NCBI GenBank assembly: GCA_040755695.1
Contig: JBFMAK010000002.1
Span: 124,001-188,000, forward strand
Origin: Candidatus Diapherotrites archaeon
GTDB lineage: Archaea > Iainarchaeota > Iainarchaeia > Iainarchaeales > 1-14-0-10-31-34
Direction of reading: 5' to 3'
Length of the DNA: 64,000 nucleotides
Shown here piece by piece: positions 36,244 to 43,876 of this stretch. The position numbers and the translations under genes were made by a program. The notes under the pieces are model-generated. The model was not told the DNA's origin, made no database searches, and worked only from the letters and a program-made list of their open reading frames with translations. The stretch's first letter is position 1. Each line of letters starts with the position of its first letter.

Positions 36244-36579
36244 TTATTTGGTTCTCTCTGCTATTTGCAGTGCTGTCCCTGTCGCAGAGATAAGGACTAT
36301 CCCCTGGTAGACCTCGCTTGTTTCAACGTCAACGCCTACAACAGCATTTGCCCCGAGAGCCAAAGCCTTTTCCTTCATCCTGTCAATTGCCTGAAACCTT
36401 GCCTTCTCCATTTCAGAAGTAAAAGCAGTTACCTCCCCTCCAATCATGGATTCAAAGCCAGCAATAAATTTTCCGCCCATGCCTCTTGTCCTGCAGGTAA
36501 CCCCAGTAACAATACCAAAATTTTTAACAATTTTGTATTCCTGCGGCAACATTGTTGTCATCAAAATAAGTTCAACCAT
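36244..36579 (-). CDS. YbjQ/UPF0145 family protein
   Basis: 111 aa. Pentameric 'heavy-metal-binding' YbjQ family of uncertain function. The family blocks are all visible: VKNFGIVTGVTCRT, EMEKARFQAIDRMKEKALAL, GANAVVGVDVET, and the final ISATGTAL. The start is the ATG with AGGTGA 5 nt upstream; a TTG one codon earlier is ignored. It probably forms an operon with the small membrane protein downstream. Confidence 0.88.
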   Translation of the reverse strand: MVELILMTTMLPQEYKIVKNFGIVTGVTCRTRGMGGKFIAGFESMIGGEVTAFTSEMEKARFQAIDRMKEKALALGANAVVGVDVETSEVYQGIVLISATGTALQIAERTK

Positions 36580-36684
36580 CAAAAATCACCTTCCTATGTA
36601 CTTAACGCCCATTTCTATTTATTCTTTTTGTTAAATCAAACCCTGAAATGCAAACAATTTAATTTCTTTTTAGGGCATTAATTT

Positions 36685-37344
36685 ATGGGCAAGGGCGCGG
36701 ATAAAAAATCCAACTCTCTCCCCTTGCCCAATGGAGAAATTATAATGCCGCAGAAATACTCTTTGAAGCAAGGGGAACAATTGGTGAAGTTAGCCAGAAA
36801 GTCCATTGCGTACTATTTGCATACAGGAAGCGCGCTGAAAGACCAGGCGCCAGAAGAATTCAGGGAAAAAAGAGGCCTTTTCACCACAATTCACTCTTTT
36901 CCTTCAATGGAGCTGAGGGGCTGCATTGGATTCCCTTTCCCTGTAATGCCTTTATGGAATGCAGTAATTGAAAGCGCTGTAAGTGCTGCCTTTTCCGACC
37001 CCAGGTTTCATCCATTAGAAGCAAAAGAATTAAACTCAATTATTGTCGAACTATCAATTCTGACTCAGCCGGAAGAAATAAAAGAAGAGAAAGGGAAAAT
37101 TGCAGGAAGTTTAAGGAAAGGGACTGACGGCCTAATAGTAAGAAAAGGAAATAATTCAGGCCTTCTTTTGCCCCAAGTGTGGCCTGAACTGGACTGCAGG
37201 GCAGAAGAATTTTTGGCCCACACCTGCATGAAGGCTTGGCTTCCAGAAAACTCATGGAAAGACAAAGACTGTAAGGTCCTAAAATTCCAGTGCCAAATCT
37301 TCAAAGAAAAAAAACCCGAAGGAAAAGTAAATGAAGAAAAATAA
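36685..37344 (+). CDS. AMMECR1 domain protein
   Basis: 219 aa. Universally conserved AMMECR1 fold of unknown biochemical activity. The signature LRGCIGFPFPVMPLW lies near residue 75, preceded by GLFTTIHSFPSMELR and followed by SAAFSDPRFHPLEAKEL and VELSILTQPEEI. The later GLLLPQVWPEL and FLAHTCMKAWLPENSW are also typical. A TATA-like AATTTAATTTC about 28 nt upstream makes the first ATG a good leaderless start, adding a 20-residue N terminus before the domain. Length is normal. Confidence 0.93.
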   Translation: MGKGADKKSNSLPLPNGEIIMPQKYSLKQGEQLVKLARKSIAYYLHTGSALKDQAPEEFREKRGLFTTIHSFPSMELRGCIGFPFPVMPLWNAVIESAVSAAFSDPRFHPLEAKELNSIIVELSILTQPEEIKEEKGKIAGSLRKGTDGLIVRKGNNSGLLLPQVWPELDCRAEEFLAHTCMKAWLPENSWKDKDCKVLKFQCQIFKEKKPEGKVNEEK

Positions 37345-37371
37345 ATCAAATTCTTCTTTTAGGTTTTTGGT

Positions 37372-37914
37372 TTAATTTCTTATGGAATGCTTCAAGTATT
37401 TTTCAATTGTTGCTTTTTGTCTGCCTGGAAGCCTGCTTGCAGGGCCCAATTCTTTCTCTAACCTCAAGAACTGATTTCTAATCCTGGGCACATTCATTAA
37501 ATCTGACTTAAACTTTTGCGTTGAAGCCATTGCCTCAAACAAGGGCTTTTCAATTAATCCATTGCAGAAATCCTTGAATTTGCGGTCTGTTGTCTGATGA
37601 GAGGTTTTGGCAAACTCAGCGAATTTGTTTCTAATTCTCTCCATTTCCTTTATTTCTCTCATATCAAAGGTTTTAGGCTTTAGATATCCTGCACCAAATA
37701 AATTTTCTATAACCCCAAAAAAATTTACGGTAACCCCGAAAGGAATTGCCTTCTCCATTTTCTCTTGTGAAAAATTGAATTCTTTTCGTGCTTTAGTGTG
37801 ATAATGCAAAAGCATTCTTTCGGCTTCATCCAGTCTTTCTTTAGGAATCTGCCAGCCTTTCTCGTACTCAATTACAAGCTTTGCGGCCTGCTCCAAAGAT
37901 ATTTTTTGTTCCAT
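37372..37914 (-). CDS. Hypothetical helical protein (180 aa)
   Basis: Not recognised. The protein is soluble and helical with a basic C terminus. It begins EQKISLEQAAKLVIEYEKGW and contains KTFDMREIKEMERIRNKFAE and FKSDLMNVPRIRNQFLRLEK. Its start codon follows the stop of the upstream membrane gene without any gap (TGA/ATG), so the two are translationally coupled and may work together. Confidence 0.65.
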   Translation of the reverse strand: MEQKISLEQAAKLVIEYEKGWQIPKERLDEAERMLLHYHTKARKEFNFSQEKMEKAIPFGVTVNFFGVIENLFGAGYLKPKTFDMREIKEMERIRNKFAEFAKTSHQTTDRKFKDFCNGLIEKPLFEAMASTQKFKSDLMNVPRIRNQFLRLEKELGPASRLPGRQKATIEKYLKHSIRN

Positions 37915-38178
37915 TCACTCACACTTTTGTGGGTCAATGTTATTGGATTCAAGGCAGGAGAAAAGAGAATTTATTTCATTGTCCTGCACTGCCTTTTTGG
38001 CCTCGCAGACAGCAAGGCCTGAAGTCACCTGCTTGTTAAAAGAAGGCTCAATGAACTGGTGGGCAACATAAACCCCTACAATAAAGCCAAAAATTAAAAG
38101 GAATAACATGAAGATCTTCTGCACAGACCAGAAGCCCCTGCCCTTTGAACGGCCTAAGCCTTCATCTTTTTTTGCCAT
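37915..38178 (-). CDS. Small membrane protein (87 aa)
   Basis: A Lys/Gly/Arg-rich cytoplasmic start (MAKKDEGLGRSKGRGFWSVQ) precedes one transmembrane helix (FMLFLLIFGFIVGVYVA). An outer part of ~45 residues has three Cys (VCEAKKAVQ, FSCLESN, PQKCE), which could form disulfides. GGTG lies 5 nt before the ATG. It is coupled to the downstream 180-aa gene. No family recognised. Confidence 0.65.
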   Translation of the reverse strand: MAKKDEGLGRSKGRGFWSVQKIFMLFLLIFGFIVGVYVAHQFIEPSFNKQVTSGLAVCEAKKAVQDNEINSLFSCLESNNIDPQKCE

Positions 38179-38552
38179 TTAAACACCATGAAAAAATAAG
38201 GGCATTAGAGATTAAAAAAGATATGCCTCAAAAAAAATTCGTTGAAAAGCGAACAATTTTGCATTATGAGAGAATTAAAAAGAAAAAATAAAGAAAAAAA
38301 AGCAATATACATAACCAATTTTTTGTATTCCGTGCCCTGCGCTTTTAGAAGGGTTTTTATTCTTAAGAGACTTATGTAGATGGAGTGAAATGGCTTTCAG
38401 GCAAAATGAAAATTCTTTGGAATGGCACTATAAGCAGGAAAGCGTAATGTATAAGCCCTAAAAATAGTAACATTTATAAAGGAAAACGACTTTTATAAAT
38501 ATAATAATTTAGCATTTGTGGAAAAATAAAAAATTTTAAAGGTGAAATAAAA
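38179..38552. other. 374-nt intergenic region with tiny ORFs and promoter
   Basis: This gap lies between divergent genes. On the plus strand it holds a 37-codon frame (38266-38379, MRELKRKNKE...) and a 23-codon frame (38390-38461, MAFRQNENSLEWHYKQESVM...). The latter has GGAGTGA just before its ATG and a TATA-like TTTTTATTCTTAA about 30 nt upstream. Either could be a microprotein or simply transcribed leader. The right end carries the inverted repeat listed separately and a GGTGA for the PRC-barrel gene. Confidence 0.35.
38472..38500 (+). promoter_or_regulatory. Inverted repeat with TATA boxes before the PRC-barrel gene
   Basis: ATTTATAAA, an 11-nt spacer, then TTTATAAAT form a perfect 9-bp inverted repeat 53 to 81 nt upstream of the PRC-barrel ATG. 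Each arm contains a TATA-like core, so this is either a regulated promoter or two overlapping promoters. Confidence 0.4.
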
Positions 38553-38822
38553 ATGTACAAATACACTGTTGCAAGGCAATTGGCTACAAAAAGGGTTATT
38601 ACCAATAGAGGCGACGAAGTAGGAAAGCTCACAGACCTTCTAGTGAACGAGGTAACAGGAGAAATTGAACATCTTCTGGTTGAAGTTGACAGAGACAGCA
38701 AGGCAGTGAGAAGAATTGGGGCAAAAGAAAGAATTCTAAATATTCCTTACACGGCAGTAACAGCAGTAAGCGATGTATTCATTGTAGACGAAAGAGAACT
38801 AGCAGGAATGTCAGGGGAATAA
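38553..38822 (+). CDS. PRC-barrel domain protein
   Basis: 89 aa. A single PRC-barrel covers almost the whole chain: VARQLATKRVITNRGDEVGK, LTDLLVNEVTGEIEHLLVEV and NIPYTAVTAVSDVFIVDE. Stand-alone PRC-barrels are common in archaea and some (CdpB type) take part in cell division with SepF and FtsZ. This one could do so, given sepF elsewhere in the window, but that is inference. AAAGGTGA lies 8 nt before the ATG. Confidence 0.88.
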   Translation: MYKYTVARQLATKRVITNRGDEVGKLTDLLVNEVTGEIEHLLVEVDRDSKAVRRIGAKERILNIPYTAVTAVSDVFIVDERELAGMSGE

Positions 38823-38883
38823 AGCAAAATCCAGCTGAAAAGAATTAACATCTAAATATCGATAATTTTCTTTTTGTAATTCT

Positions 38884-40047
38884 TTAATCTTTTTTCTCTA
38901 ACACCAGCTTGTTTTTGGTTAATTCTACGACTTTCAATTCAGGCGCATTAGACTGAAGGAAAAGATTAAGCTTATACATAAGTTGCTTTTGGTTTTCGGA
39001 ATCAGCTAGAGCAATAGGAGAAGTAGTAGTAGCAGCAGCAATTATTGAAAGAAGATTCTTCAAGATGCTTTCATTCAAATAAATGAGTTCTGCCTTCAGT
39101 TTATTCTGCTCTGCTTCACTTTCAAGGCCTTTTAATGCGCTCAATTGATTGTTTAAGGAATACTCTAATGCCTTGATTTTATGGCTTTCTTCAGCGCTTT
39201 CCTTTAATTCATTTTTTTCTTCTGTCCCCAAGATTTTGGGGGCAAAATATTCGTCCAAAAACCCGTTCAGGCCCTGGCTTAATTCAATCTGGCCTGCAAT
39301 GCTCCTGAAAGGGAAGGGAAGAAGAAATTCCTCTTTCTCTTTCACTGCCTTGACAGGCTTTAATTTCTTTAATTCAATTGAATGGATTGAATGCATTGCC
39401 TCAAAAACCTTCTTTGATTCTTTTTCTGAGAGCTTTGAAGGCGCCATTTTTTTGTCCTGAGAGCACTGAAATATTATCTCCTCTGCAACAATTGGGGCAA
39501 TCTTGAATCTCTCCATCAGGAAATACACTAAGGTTTTCTCGTATTTTGCTGCTTCACCCATGAATTCCTTGAAGGAAACACTTTGGGGATTCAATTTGGA
39601 GCTCTGGGGGAATTTGTACTGAAGGCCCTTCTCTATTTTCCTGTCCTTCCACTCCTCTTTTTTTAGTGCGCCGTCAATCAAATAATTCTTGTCTGTAAGA
39701 ATAATGTTCCCTTTAGCAAACAATTCAATTACAAGATAAAAGGAATCAAACTCTAATTCCGCCACCCTGTCAAACTCTTTCTGCTTAACTGAAATAATCT
39801 TTTTTCCCTCAAGCCTTTTCCTCAAGAAAGCGCCAAAGCCTGAAGTAAGCTTTTTTGCATCTAACTTAAATTCAGAAAGAAAGAAGATTTCTGGCGTCAC
39901 AATCAAGTTTTTTGCTCCCTGCCTTGAATGCAGCTTGAACTTGAACTTGTCTTTATCCAGTTCCTGCACTTTGTTCACGAAAGAGCCTTCTAGGAAAGGC
40001 CTTAATTCTTCTACAAGAAAAGCCAGGGAAAGATTAATCAACTGCAT
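38884..40047 (-). CDS. NFACT/NEMF (Tae2/RqcH-like) protein lacking the NFACT-R domain
   Basis: 387 aa. Ribosome quality-control factor family. The NFACT-N domain is clear (VEELRPFLEGSFVNKVQELD, KLTSGFGAFLRKRLEGKKI, EFDSFYLVIELFAKGNIILT, then a later EEIIFQCSQDKK), followed by a coiled-coil and helix region to about residue 360. Full-length archaeal homologues run to roughly 600-700 residues with a C-terminal NFACT-R domain. Here the frame stops right after the coiled coil (VVELTKNKLVLEKKD). Reading past the stop gives no NFACT-R-like sequence, so the domain is absent rather than frameshifted. Confidence 0.85.
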   Translation of the reverse strand: MQLINLSLAFLVEELRPFLEGSFVNKVQELDKDKFKFKLHSRQGAKNLIVTPEIFFLSEFKLDAKKLTSGFGAFLRKRLEGKKIISVKQKEFDRVAELEFDSFYLVIELFAKGNIILTDKNYLIDGALKKEEWKDRKIEKGLQYKFPQSSKLNPQSVSFKEFMGEAAKYEKTLVYFLMERFKIAPIVAEEIIFQCSQDKKMAPSKLSEKESKKVFEAMHSIHSIELKKLKPVKAVKEKEEFLLPFPFRSIAGQIELSQGLNGFLDEYFAPKILGTEEKNELKESAEESHKIKALEYSLNNQLSALKGLESEAEQNKLKAELIYLNESILKNLLSIIAAATTTSPIALADSENQKQLMYKLNLFLQSNAPELKVVELTKNKLVLEKKD

Positions 40048-40084
40048 AAAACAACCTTACAATAATACTTGGAGTGAAAAACAT

Positions 40085-40123
40085 AATAATTAAATATATC
40101 GTGCGTACACAATAATTAAATAT
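40085..40123. repeat. Direct repeat AATAATTAAATAT in a divergent promoter region
   Basis: The 13-nt sequence occurs at 40085-40097 and again at 40111-40123, with CGTGCGTACAC between the copies. The region separates the leftward NFACT gene from the rightward lipoprotein gene and contains TATA-like elements for both. The copies could be regulator sites or duplicated promoters. Confidence 0.4.
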
Positions 40124-40167
40124 CAATTAATTGTTTTTGTTATAATTTAAAAGGGGAAAAAAAACAA

Positions 40168-40572
40168 ATGAACAAAGCAATTTTAGTGGGACTGCTTTTA
40201 ATCATATTAATCGCACTTTTTGGCTGCACTCAGCCGAGCGGTCAGGCAGTAACGCCAGCAGAAGAATTAAATGTCCTTCCAACAGCAGAAGCTGGAGGCC
40301 CTTACACTGGAGGGGTAAACAAGTGGATTCAATTAACAGGAAAGGGAAGCGACAACCCTAACGGCGTAATAAAAAGCATTGAATGGAGTGCAGACAGCCA
40401 AGACTGTTTTGTTGATGAGCCAAGCATTGTAGTGCAAGGCAAGGGAATGCCCGACGCAGTAAATTACTCCTTCATTGCATGCAGTACAACAGGAACATTT
40501 AATGCAACACTTACAGTAACGGACAACTCAGACGGAACAACAACAGCAAAAGCACAAGTAATCATTGAATGA
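40168..40572 (+). CDS. PKD-domain lipoprotein
   Basis: 134 aa. The signal peptide ends in the lipobox LIALFGC (lipid Cys at 20). A single PKD-like beta domain follows (PTAEAGGPYTGGVNKWIQLT, GKGSDNPNGVIKSIEWSADS and TGTFNATLTVTDNSDG). Two further Cys (QDCF and IACS) could form a disulfide. It is an extracellular, membrane-tethered binding or spacing module, and its ligand is unknown. A TATA-like TTATAATTTAAAA lies about 25 nt upstream, with AAGGGG close to the ATG. Confidence 0.85.
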   Translation: MNKAILVGLLLIILIALFGCTQPSGQAVTPAEELNVLPTAEAGGPYTGGVNKWIQLTGKGSDNPNGVIKSIEWSADSQDCFVDEPSIVVQGKGMPDAVNYSFIACSTTGTFNATLTVTDNSDGTTTAKAQVIIE

Positions 40573-40595
40573 GATTGAATATTAATTTGCTTTTT

Positions 40596-41807
40596 TTATT
40601 TTTCTTTTAAATACTTGAGGATTATTTTCAGCAGGCCCGGGTGCATTATAAGCTTTTTTGTGGCAATGGCAATGCTCTGCATTAGGTCGCCTTCAGCCAA
40701 TTTGAGTACATCCTCCCCGCTCATGGAAGAAGCAAGAGTCTCAAAATCGTTATCACTTAAAGCCTCAAACATTTTCCTTCTCTTTAAAATTGACTTCAAT
40801 TGATTGCCTCTCTTTTCATACCATAAGGGGTCAAACTGAAACAAGAAGTTCTGACTAAAGTCTTTTGCTTCATGAGCCTTCTTTATTACTTCTGCTGCAA
40901 GCCTTCCAGCCTCTATTGCAAGGCCCATTCCGCCTCCATGAATTGGGTTAACCTGATGGGCTGCATCCCCTACAACAATCAAACCGTTTACTGCGTGATG
41001 TTCCAAAAATCCTCCAACAGGAATGCCTCCGGCCATGACCTGAATTATTGAACCCTTTTTTAGCCCGGGCATTGAATCAATCCATGCGTCCAAGTAATAT
41101 TTTGCAGTTTCTTGAGTATTTGCCCCAATTCCAATTCCTACATTAGCGTAATCCTTTCCTTTCGGGAAGATCCAAAGATAACCGCGACTCGCGATTTTAT
41201 TTCCGAAGAACAAGTGAATCAAATTTTCTTCGCCGAAATCAATTCCAGCCATTTCATACTCAAAGCCTGAGTCAACATGATATAAGGTTTGGGTTGTCTG
41301 CATTCCAGCCATTCTCGCAATCTTGGATTCAAAACCGTCAGCTGCAACAACAATGTTTGCTCTAACTTCAATTTCTTCTTGAAAGTGCTGAACTTTAACT
41401 CCTTTCACAAATTCTTTTTCCTTAATTAAGTCTGTTACAGTGCTCTTGCAGTAAATCTTTGCTCCCTTCCTTGCTGCCTCTCTGGCCAAGAATTTCTCGA
41501 ATATTTTTCTTTCAAGAACATAACCTGAAGTCTTCTTGAAATCCAATACCAGTCTCTTTCCCGAAGGAGAATATAGTGCTGCCCCTGTAATTGGCTGGAC
41601 AGCCCAGCAAGGGTCCGGCTGAAGGTCAAGCCTCTGAAACCATCCTGCGCCTAATCCTTCACCACATCTTACAGGCTCTCCTATTTCTTGATCTTTTTCA
41701 AAGAGTATTGTACTTAAACCTAATTCAGCGCATTTTGCTGCTGTAGCAAGGCCTCCTGGGCCACCGCCGACAACAATTACATCATAAGAATTTTTTACTC
41801 CGCGCAT
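40596..41807 (-). CDS. Digeranylgeranylglycerophospholipid reductase (GGR)
   Basis: 403 aa. FAD-dependent enzyme that saturates the isoprenoid chains of archaeal membrane lipids. The N-terminal Rossmann motif VVGGGPGGLATAAKCAELG and EKDQEIGEPVRCGEG are conserved, as is the later GDAAHQVNPIHGGGMGLAIE. The start is the ATG (MRGVKNSYD) with GGTGG 5 nt upstream; the 21 extra codons in frame are rejected because they overlap the ferredoxin gene. The ferredoxin 11 nt upstream is its likely electron donor, since GGR in Methanosarcina is known to need ferredoxin. Confidence 0.94.
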   Translation of the reverse strand: MRGVKNSYDVIVVGGGPGGLATAAKCAELGLSTILFEKDQEIGEPVRCGEGLGAGWFQRLDLQPDPCWAVQPITGAALYSPSGKRLVLDFKKTSGYVLERKIFEKFLAREAARKGAKIYCKSTVTDLIKEKEFVKGVKVQHFQEEIEVRANIVVAADGFESKIARMAGMQTTQTLYHVDSGFEYEMAGIDFGEENLIHLFFGNKIASRGYLWIFPKGKDYANVGIGIGANTQETAKYYLDAWIDSMPGLKKGSIIQVMAGGIPVGGFLEHHAVNGLIVVGDAAHQVNPIHGGGMGLAIEAGRLAAEVIKKAHEAKDFSQNFLFQFDPLWYEKRGNQLKSILKRRKMFEALSDNDFETLASSMSGEDVLKLAEGDLMQSIAIATKKLIMHPGLLKIILKYLKEK

Positions 41808-41818
41808 TATTCCACCAA

Positions 41819-42004
41819 TTATTTTTCTCTCCATGCCCCTACTGGACAAATTCGGACGCAGGAATAGCATTTAATACATTTTTTTTGGTCCATCAGGATC
41901 TTTGTTTCCTTTAATTCGATTGCCATTGAAGGGCAGACGCCAACGCAGGCACTGCAGTAACAGCACAGTTTTTCATTGAATGAAGGGAAAGCCTTGTCTT
42001 CCAT
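41819..42004 (-). CDS. 2[4Fe-4S] ferredoxin next to GGR
   Basis: 61 aa. Two CxxCxxCxxxCP motifs are seen (C14, C17, C20, C24 in CCYCSACVGVCP, and the second in CIKCYSCVRICP), so it binds two [4Fe-4S] clusters. The frame extends 57 nt upstream, but the ATG at MEDKAF is better because the upstream part overlaps a TATA-like TTTATAAAATTT. It is in an operon with the lipid reductase and probably supplies its electrons. Confidence 0.9.
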   Translation of the reverse strand: MEDKAFPSFNEKLCCYCSACVGVCPSMAIELKETKILMDQKKCIKCYSCVRICPVGAWREK

Positions 42005-42119
42005 AAATCCCAATCCAATAAGCCGACTGAATAATTTAGCCTGAAAAATTTTATAAATCAATTACTTCCAGCGAAAATTTATTAAGGGGTTTCAATGTAA
42101 GATTTGTGGGGCAGAAAAA

Positions 42120-42950
42120 ATGGATTACGAAAGAATCCTTTCAGGCGGATTTGACTGGGCTAAAGACAGGAAAAGCATCCTCTACATTGCAGTAATTCTT
42201 GTCCTTTCAGTTGCAATGTCTCTTTCAATTACCTATTTAACAAAAGATTTAGGCATGAGCGCGGGGCAGGCCAATGCATACGAAAGGATAAGGGAATTGG
42301 CAGCGGCTGCACTCGCAATTATTGCTGCGGTAATAGTAATAGGGCTGATTGAAGGATTCTTTTCTGCGCTCTTGAATGTAAGGGCATTAGAATTGAAGGG
42401 AATGGAGCCAAAGCCCTTCTCTGTAATGAAATATATTAAATTGATTGCGCTTGAAATAATTGCATTCTTTTACGCATTATTTTCATTGAAGAACAAATAC
42501 TTCCTCTGGTTTTTTGCCATAATTTTAGGCTTGTTCATTTTAGGCGCAATACTCTCAGTTGTGCCTGTAATCAATATTTTCGGCTTGCTTTTGCTGTTCT
42601 GCGCCATGATATTATTCATACCCTACCTGATTATTGTAGTGTACAATTCAATCAGGTACAGCATGGCACCGCAGGTATTCCTGCATAAAAAGGACTCAAT
42701 CATTGAATCAATAAATGAGTCTTATGAAATCACAAGGCCACATGTGTTCTCTATTTTCGGGGTAATTCTGATTTACGGGATAATAATTGCCATTATTGCA
42801 TTCATCTTTGTTGCAGCAAACTTTGTCCTGAAAGGAAACCTTGCCTTGAACCTAATAAACATAATAATAAACACTTTTTTGGCCGTAATATTCCTGTTTG
42901 TTTTCGTTGGATTATACCAGCAGATAACTGAAAGAACAAAAGCAAGGTAA
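42120..42950 (+). CDS. Multi-pass membrane protein (DUF4013-like)
   Basis: 276 aa. About six transmembrane segments: near 22-40, 65-88, 108-122, 127-148, 155-180 and, at the end, 215-240 and 250-268. The pattern of long Ile/Leu/Val helices with the N-terminal EYERIL-like start (MDYERILSGGFDWAKD) resembles archaeal DUF4013-type proteins, for which no function is established. It precedes hypC by 6 nt and is probably co-transcribed. Confidence 0.7.
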   Translation: MDYERILSGGFDWAKDRKSILYIAVILVLSVAMSLSITYLTKDLGMSAGQANAYERIRELAAAALAIIAAVIVIGLIEGFFSALLNVRALELKGMEPKPFSVMKYIKLIALEIIAFFYALFSLKNKYFLWFFAIILGLFILGAILSVVPVINIFGLLLLFCAMILFIPYLIIVVYNSIRYSMAPQVFLHKKDSIIESINESYEITRPHVFSIFGVILIYGIIIAIIAFIFVAANFVLKGNLALNLINIIINTFLAVIFLFVFVGLYQQITERTKAR

Positions 42951-42956
42951 AGAAAA

Positions 42957-43187
42957 ATGTGCCTGAGCCTGCCCTGCAAAGTAATAGAAACAGAAGAGAA
43001 TGAAGGAAAGGCAGTAATCGAGTTCAATGGCATAAAAGCAAAAGCCTTCAATATAGCCAAAGCAAAAAAAGGCGATTTTGTCCTTGTGAAAGAGCAGAAC
43101 ATAATTGAAGTGCTTAGCAAGGAAGAAGAAAAAGAAACACAGAAAGCGTTAAATGTAATTGTGGGAAAAAAGAAGAAAAGGCATTAA
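42957..43187 (+). CDS. hypC: HypC/HupF-family hydrogenase maturation protein
   Basis: 76 aa. HypC carries the Fe(CN)2CO group with HypD during [NiFe]-hydrogenase assembly. The essential N-terminal motif MCLSLPCKVIE with Cys2 is intact, and the OB-like core (KAVIEFNGIKAKAFNIAKAK then GDFVLVKEQNIIEVLSKEE) is normal. The Lys-rich C terminus is slightly longer than usual. No HypD, HypE or hydrogenase gene is in this window. A DUF6390-like gene lies less than 1 kb away. Confidence 0.88.
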   Translation: MCLSLPCKVIETEENEGKAVIEFNGIKAKAFNIAKAKKGDFVLVKEQNIIEVLSKEEEKETQKALNVIVGKKKKRH

Positions 43188-43203
43188 TTTTAAATATTTA
43201 TGC

Positions 43204-43222
43204 ACACATAATTTGTATGTGT
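43204..43222 (+). promoter_or_regulatory. Candidate operator of the VapBC operon
   Basis: Perfect inverted repeat ACACATA-ATTTG-TATGTGT with 7-bp arms and a 5-nt spacer. It lies between a TATA-like TTTAAATATTTA (just upstream) and the antitoxin ATG 7 nt downstream, exactly where a VapB repressor would bind. Confidence 0.55.
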
Positions 43223-43228
43223 TAATTT

Positions 43229-43471
43229 ATGGCTAATGTCACTATATCTATTATGGAAGAAACAAGGCGCAAGATGAAGGAACACCCAGAGGTGCGGTGG
43301 TCCAATGTAATCAGGGCAATTATTGAGAGAAAACTGCAGGATTTTGCTGTAGCTGAAGGTCTGGCCAAAAAAAGCAGCCTGACAGAGAAAGACGTTGAAA
43401 TGCTTTCAGGAAAAACAGCCAAAAATTTTGCAAGGCACGCAAAGAGGCTCCTGAATGAAAGTAACAGTTGA
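43229..43471 (+). CDS. vapB: VapB-type ribbon-helix-helix antitoxin
   Basis: 80 aa. An N-terminal ribbon-helix-helix (ANVTISIMEETRRKMKEHPE then VRWSNVIRAIIERKL) should bind the inverted repeat just upstream. The C-terminal ~40 residues, helical and basic (SLTEKDVEMLSGKTAKNFAR), should neutralise the overlapping toxin. The gene overlaps the PIN gene by 17 nt, a typical vapBC arrangement. Confidence 0.85.
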   Translation: MANVTISIMEETRRKMKEHPEVRWSNVIRAIIERKLQDFAVAEGLAKKSSLTEKDVEMLSGKTAKNFARHAKRLLNESNS

Positions 43472-43865
43472 TGCCAATATTCTTTTCTCTGCCCTGCTGA
43501 GAAAAGGCATAACAAGAAAAATATGGTTTGTGCCTGAAATAGAATTGTATGCCCCCAAATTTCTCTTAATAGAACTCCAGAAGTACTGGGCGTTCCTGCA
43601 AAAAAAATTTAATGGGCCAAAAGAAGAATTCATAGTGCTTTTAGAGAAACTGGTCTCGCAAGTTCGTTTTATTCCAGACCATCAACTGAAACCTTTCCTG
43701 CCGGCAGCTGCATTCCTTTCCAAGGACGCCAAAGACTGGCTTTACCTTGCCTGTGCTTTAGAAGAGGACACAATTATTTGGAGCAATGACAAAGGCTTTA
43801 AAACACAAACAAGAGTAAAGATATTAACAACAGAGGAAATGAAAAAAGAATTTGGCGTGCTTTAA
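43455..43865 (+). CDS. vapC: VapC-type PIN-domain toxin
   Basis: 136 aa. PIN RNase toxin. The active-site acidic residues are visible: Asp6 in VTVDANILFSALL, Glu40 in KFLLIELQKYW, the pair in SKDAKDWLYLACAL, and Asp in IIWSNDKGF. PIN domains of this 'DANILFSALL' type cleave RNA, often tRNA. The start lies inside the antitoxin gene. Its sequence is unrelated in detail to the DUF3368-type toxin at 5.7-6.2 kb. Confidence 0.88.
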   Translation: MKVTVDANILFSALLRKGITRKIWFVPEIELYAPKFLLIELQKYWAFLQKKFNGPKEEFIVLLEKLVSQVRFIPDHQLKPFLPAAAFLSKDAKDWLYLACALEEDTIIWSNDKGFKTQTRVKILTTEEMKKEFGVL

Positions 43866-43876
43866 ACAATTACTAT

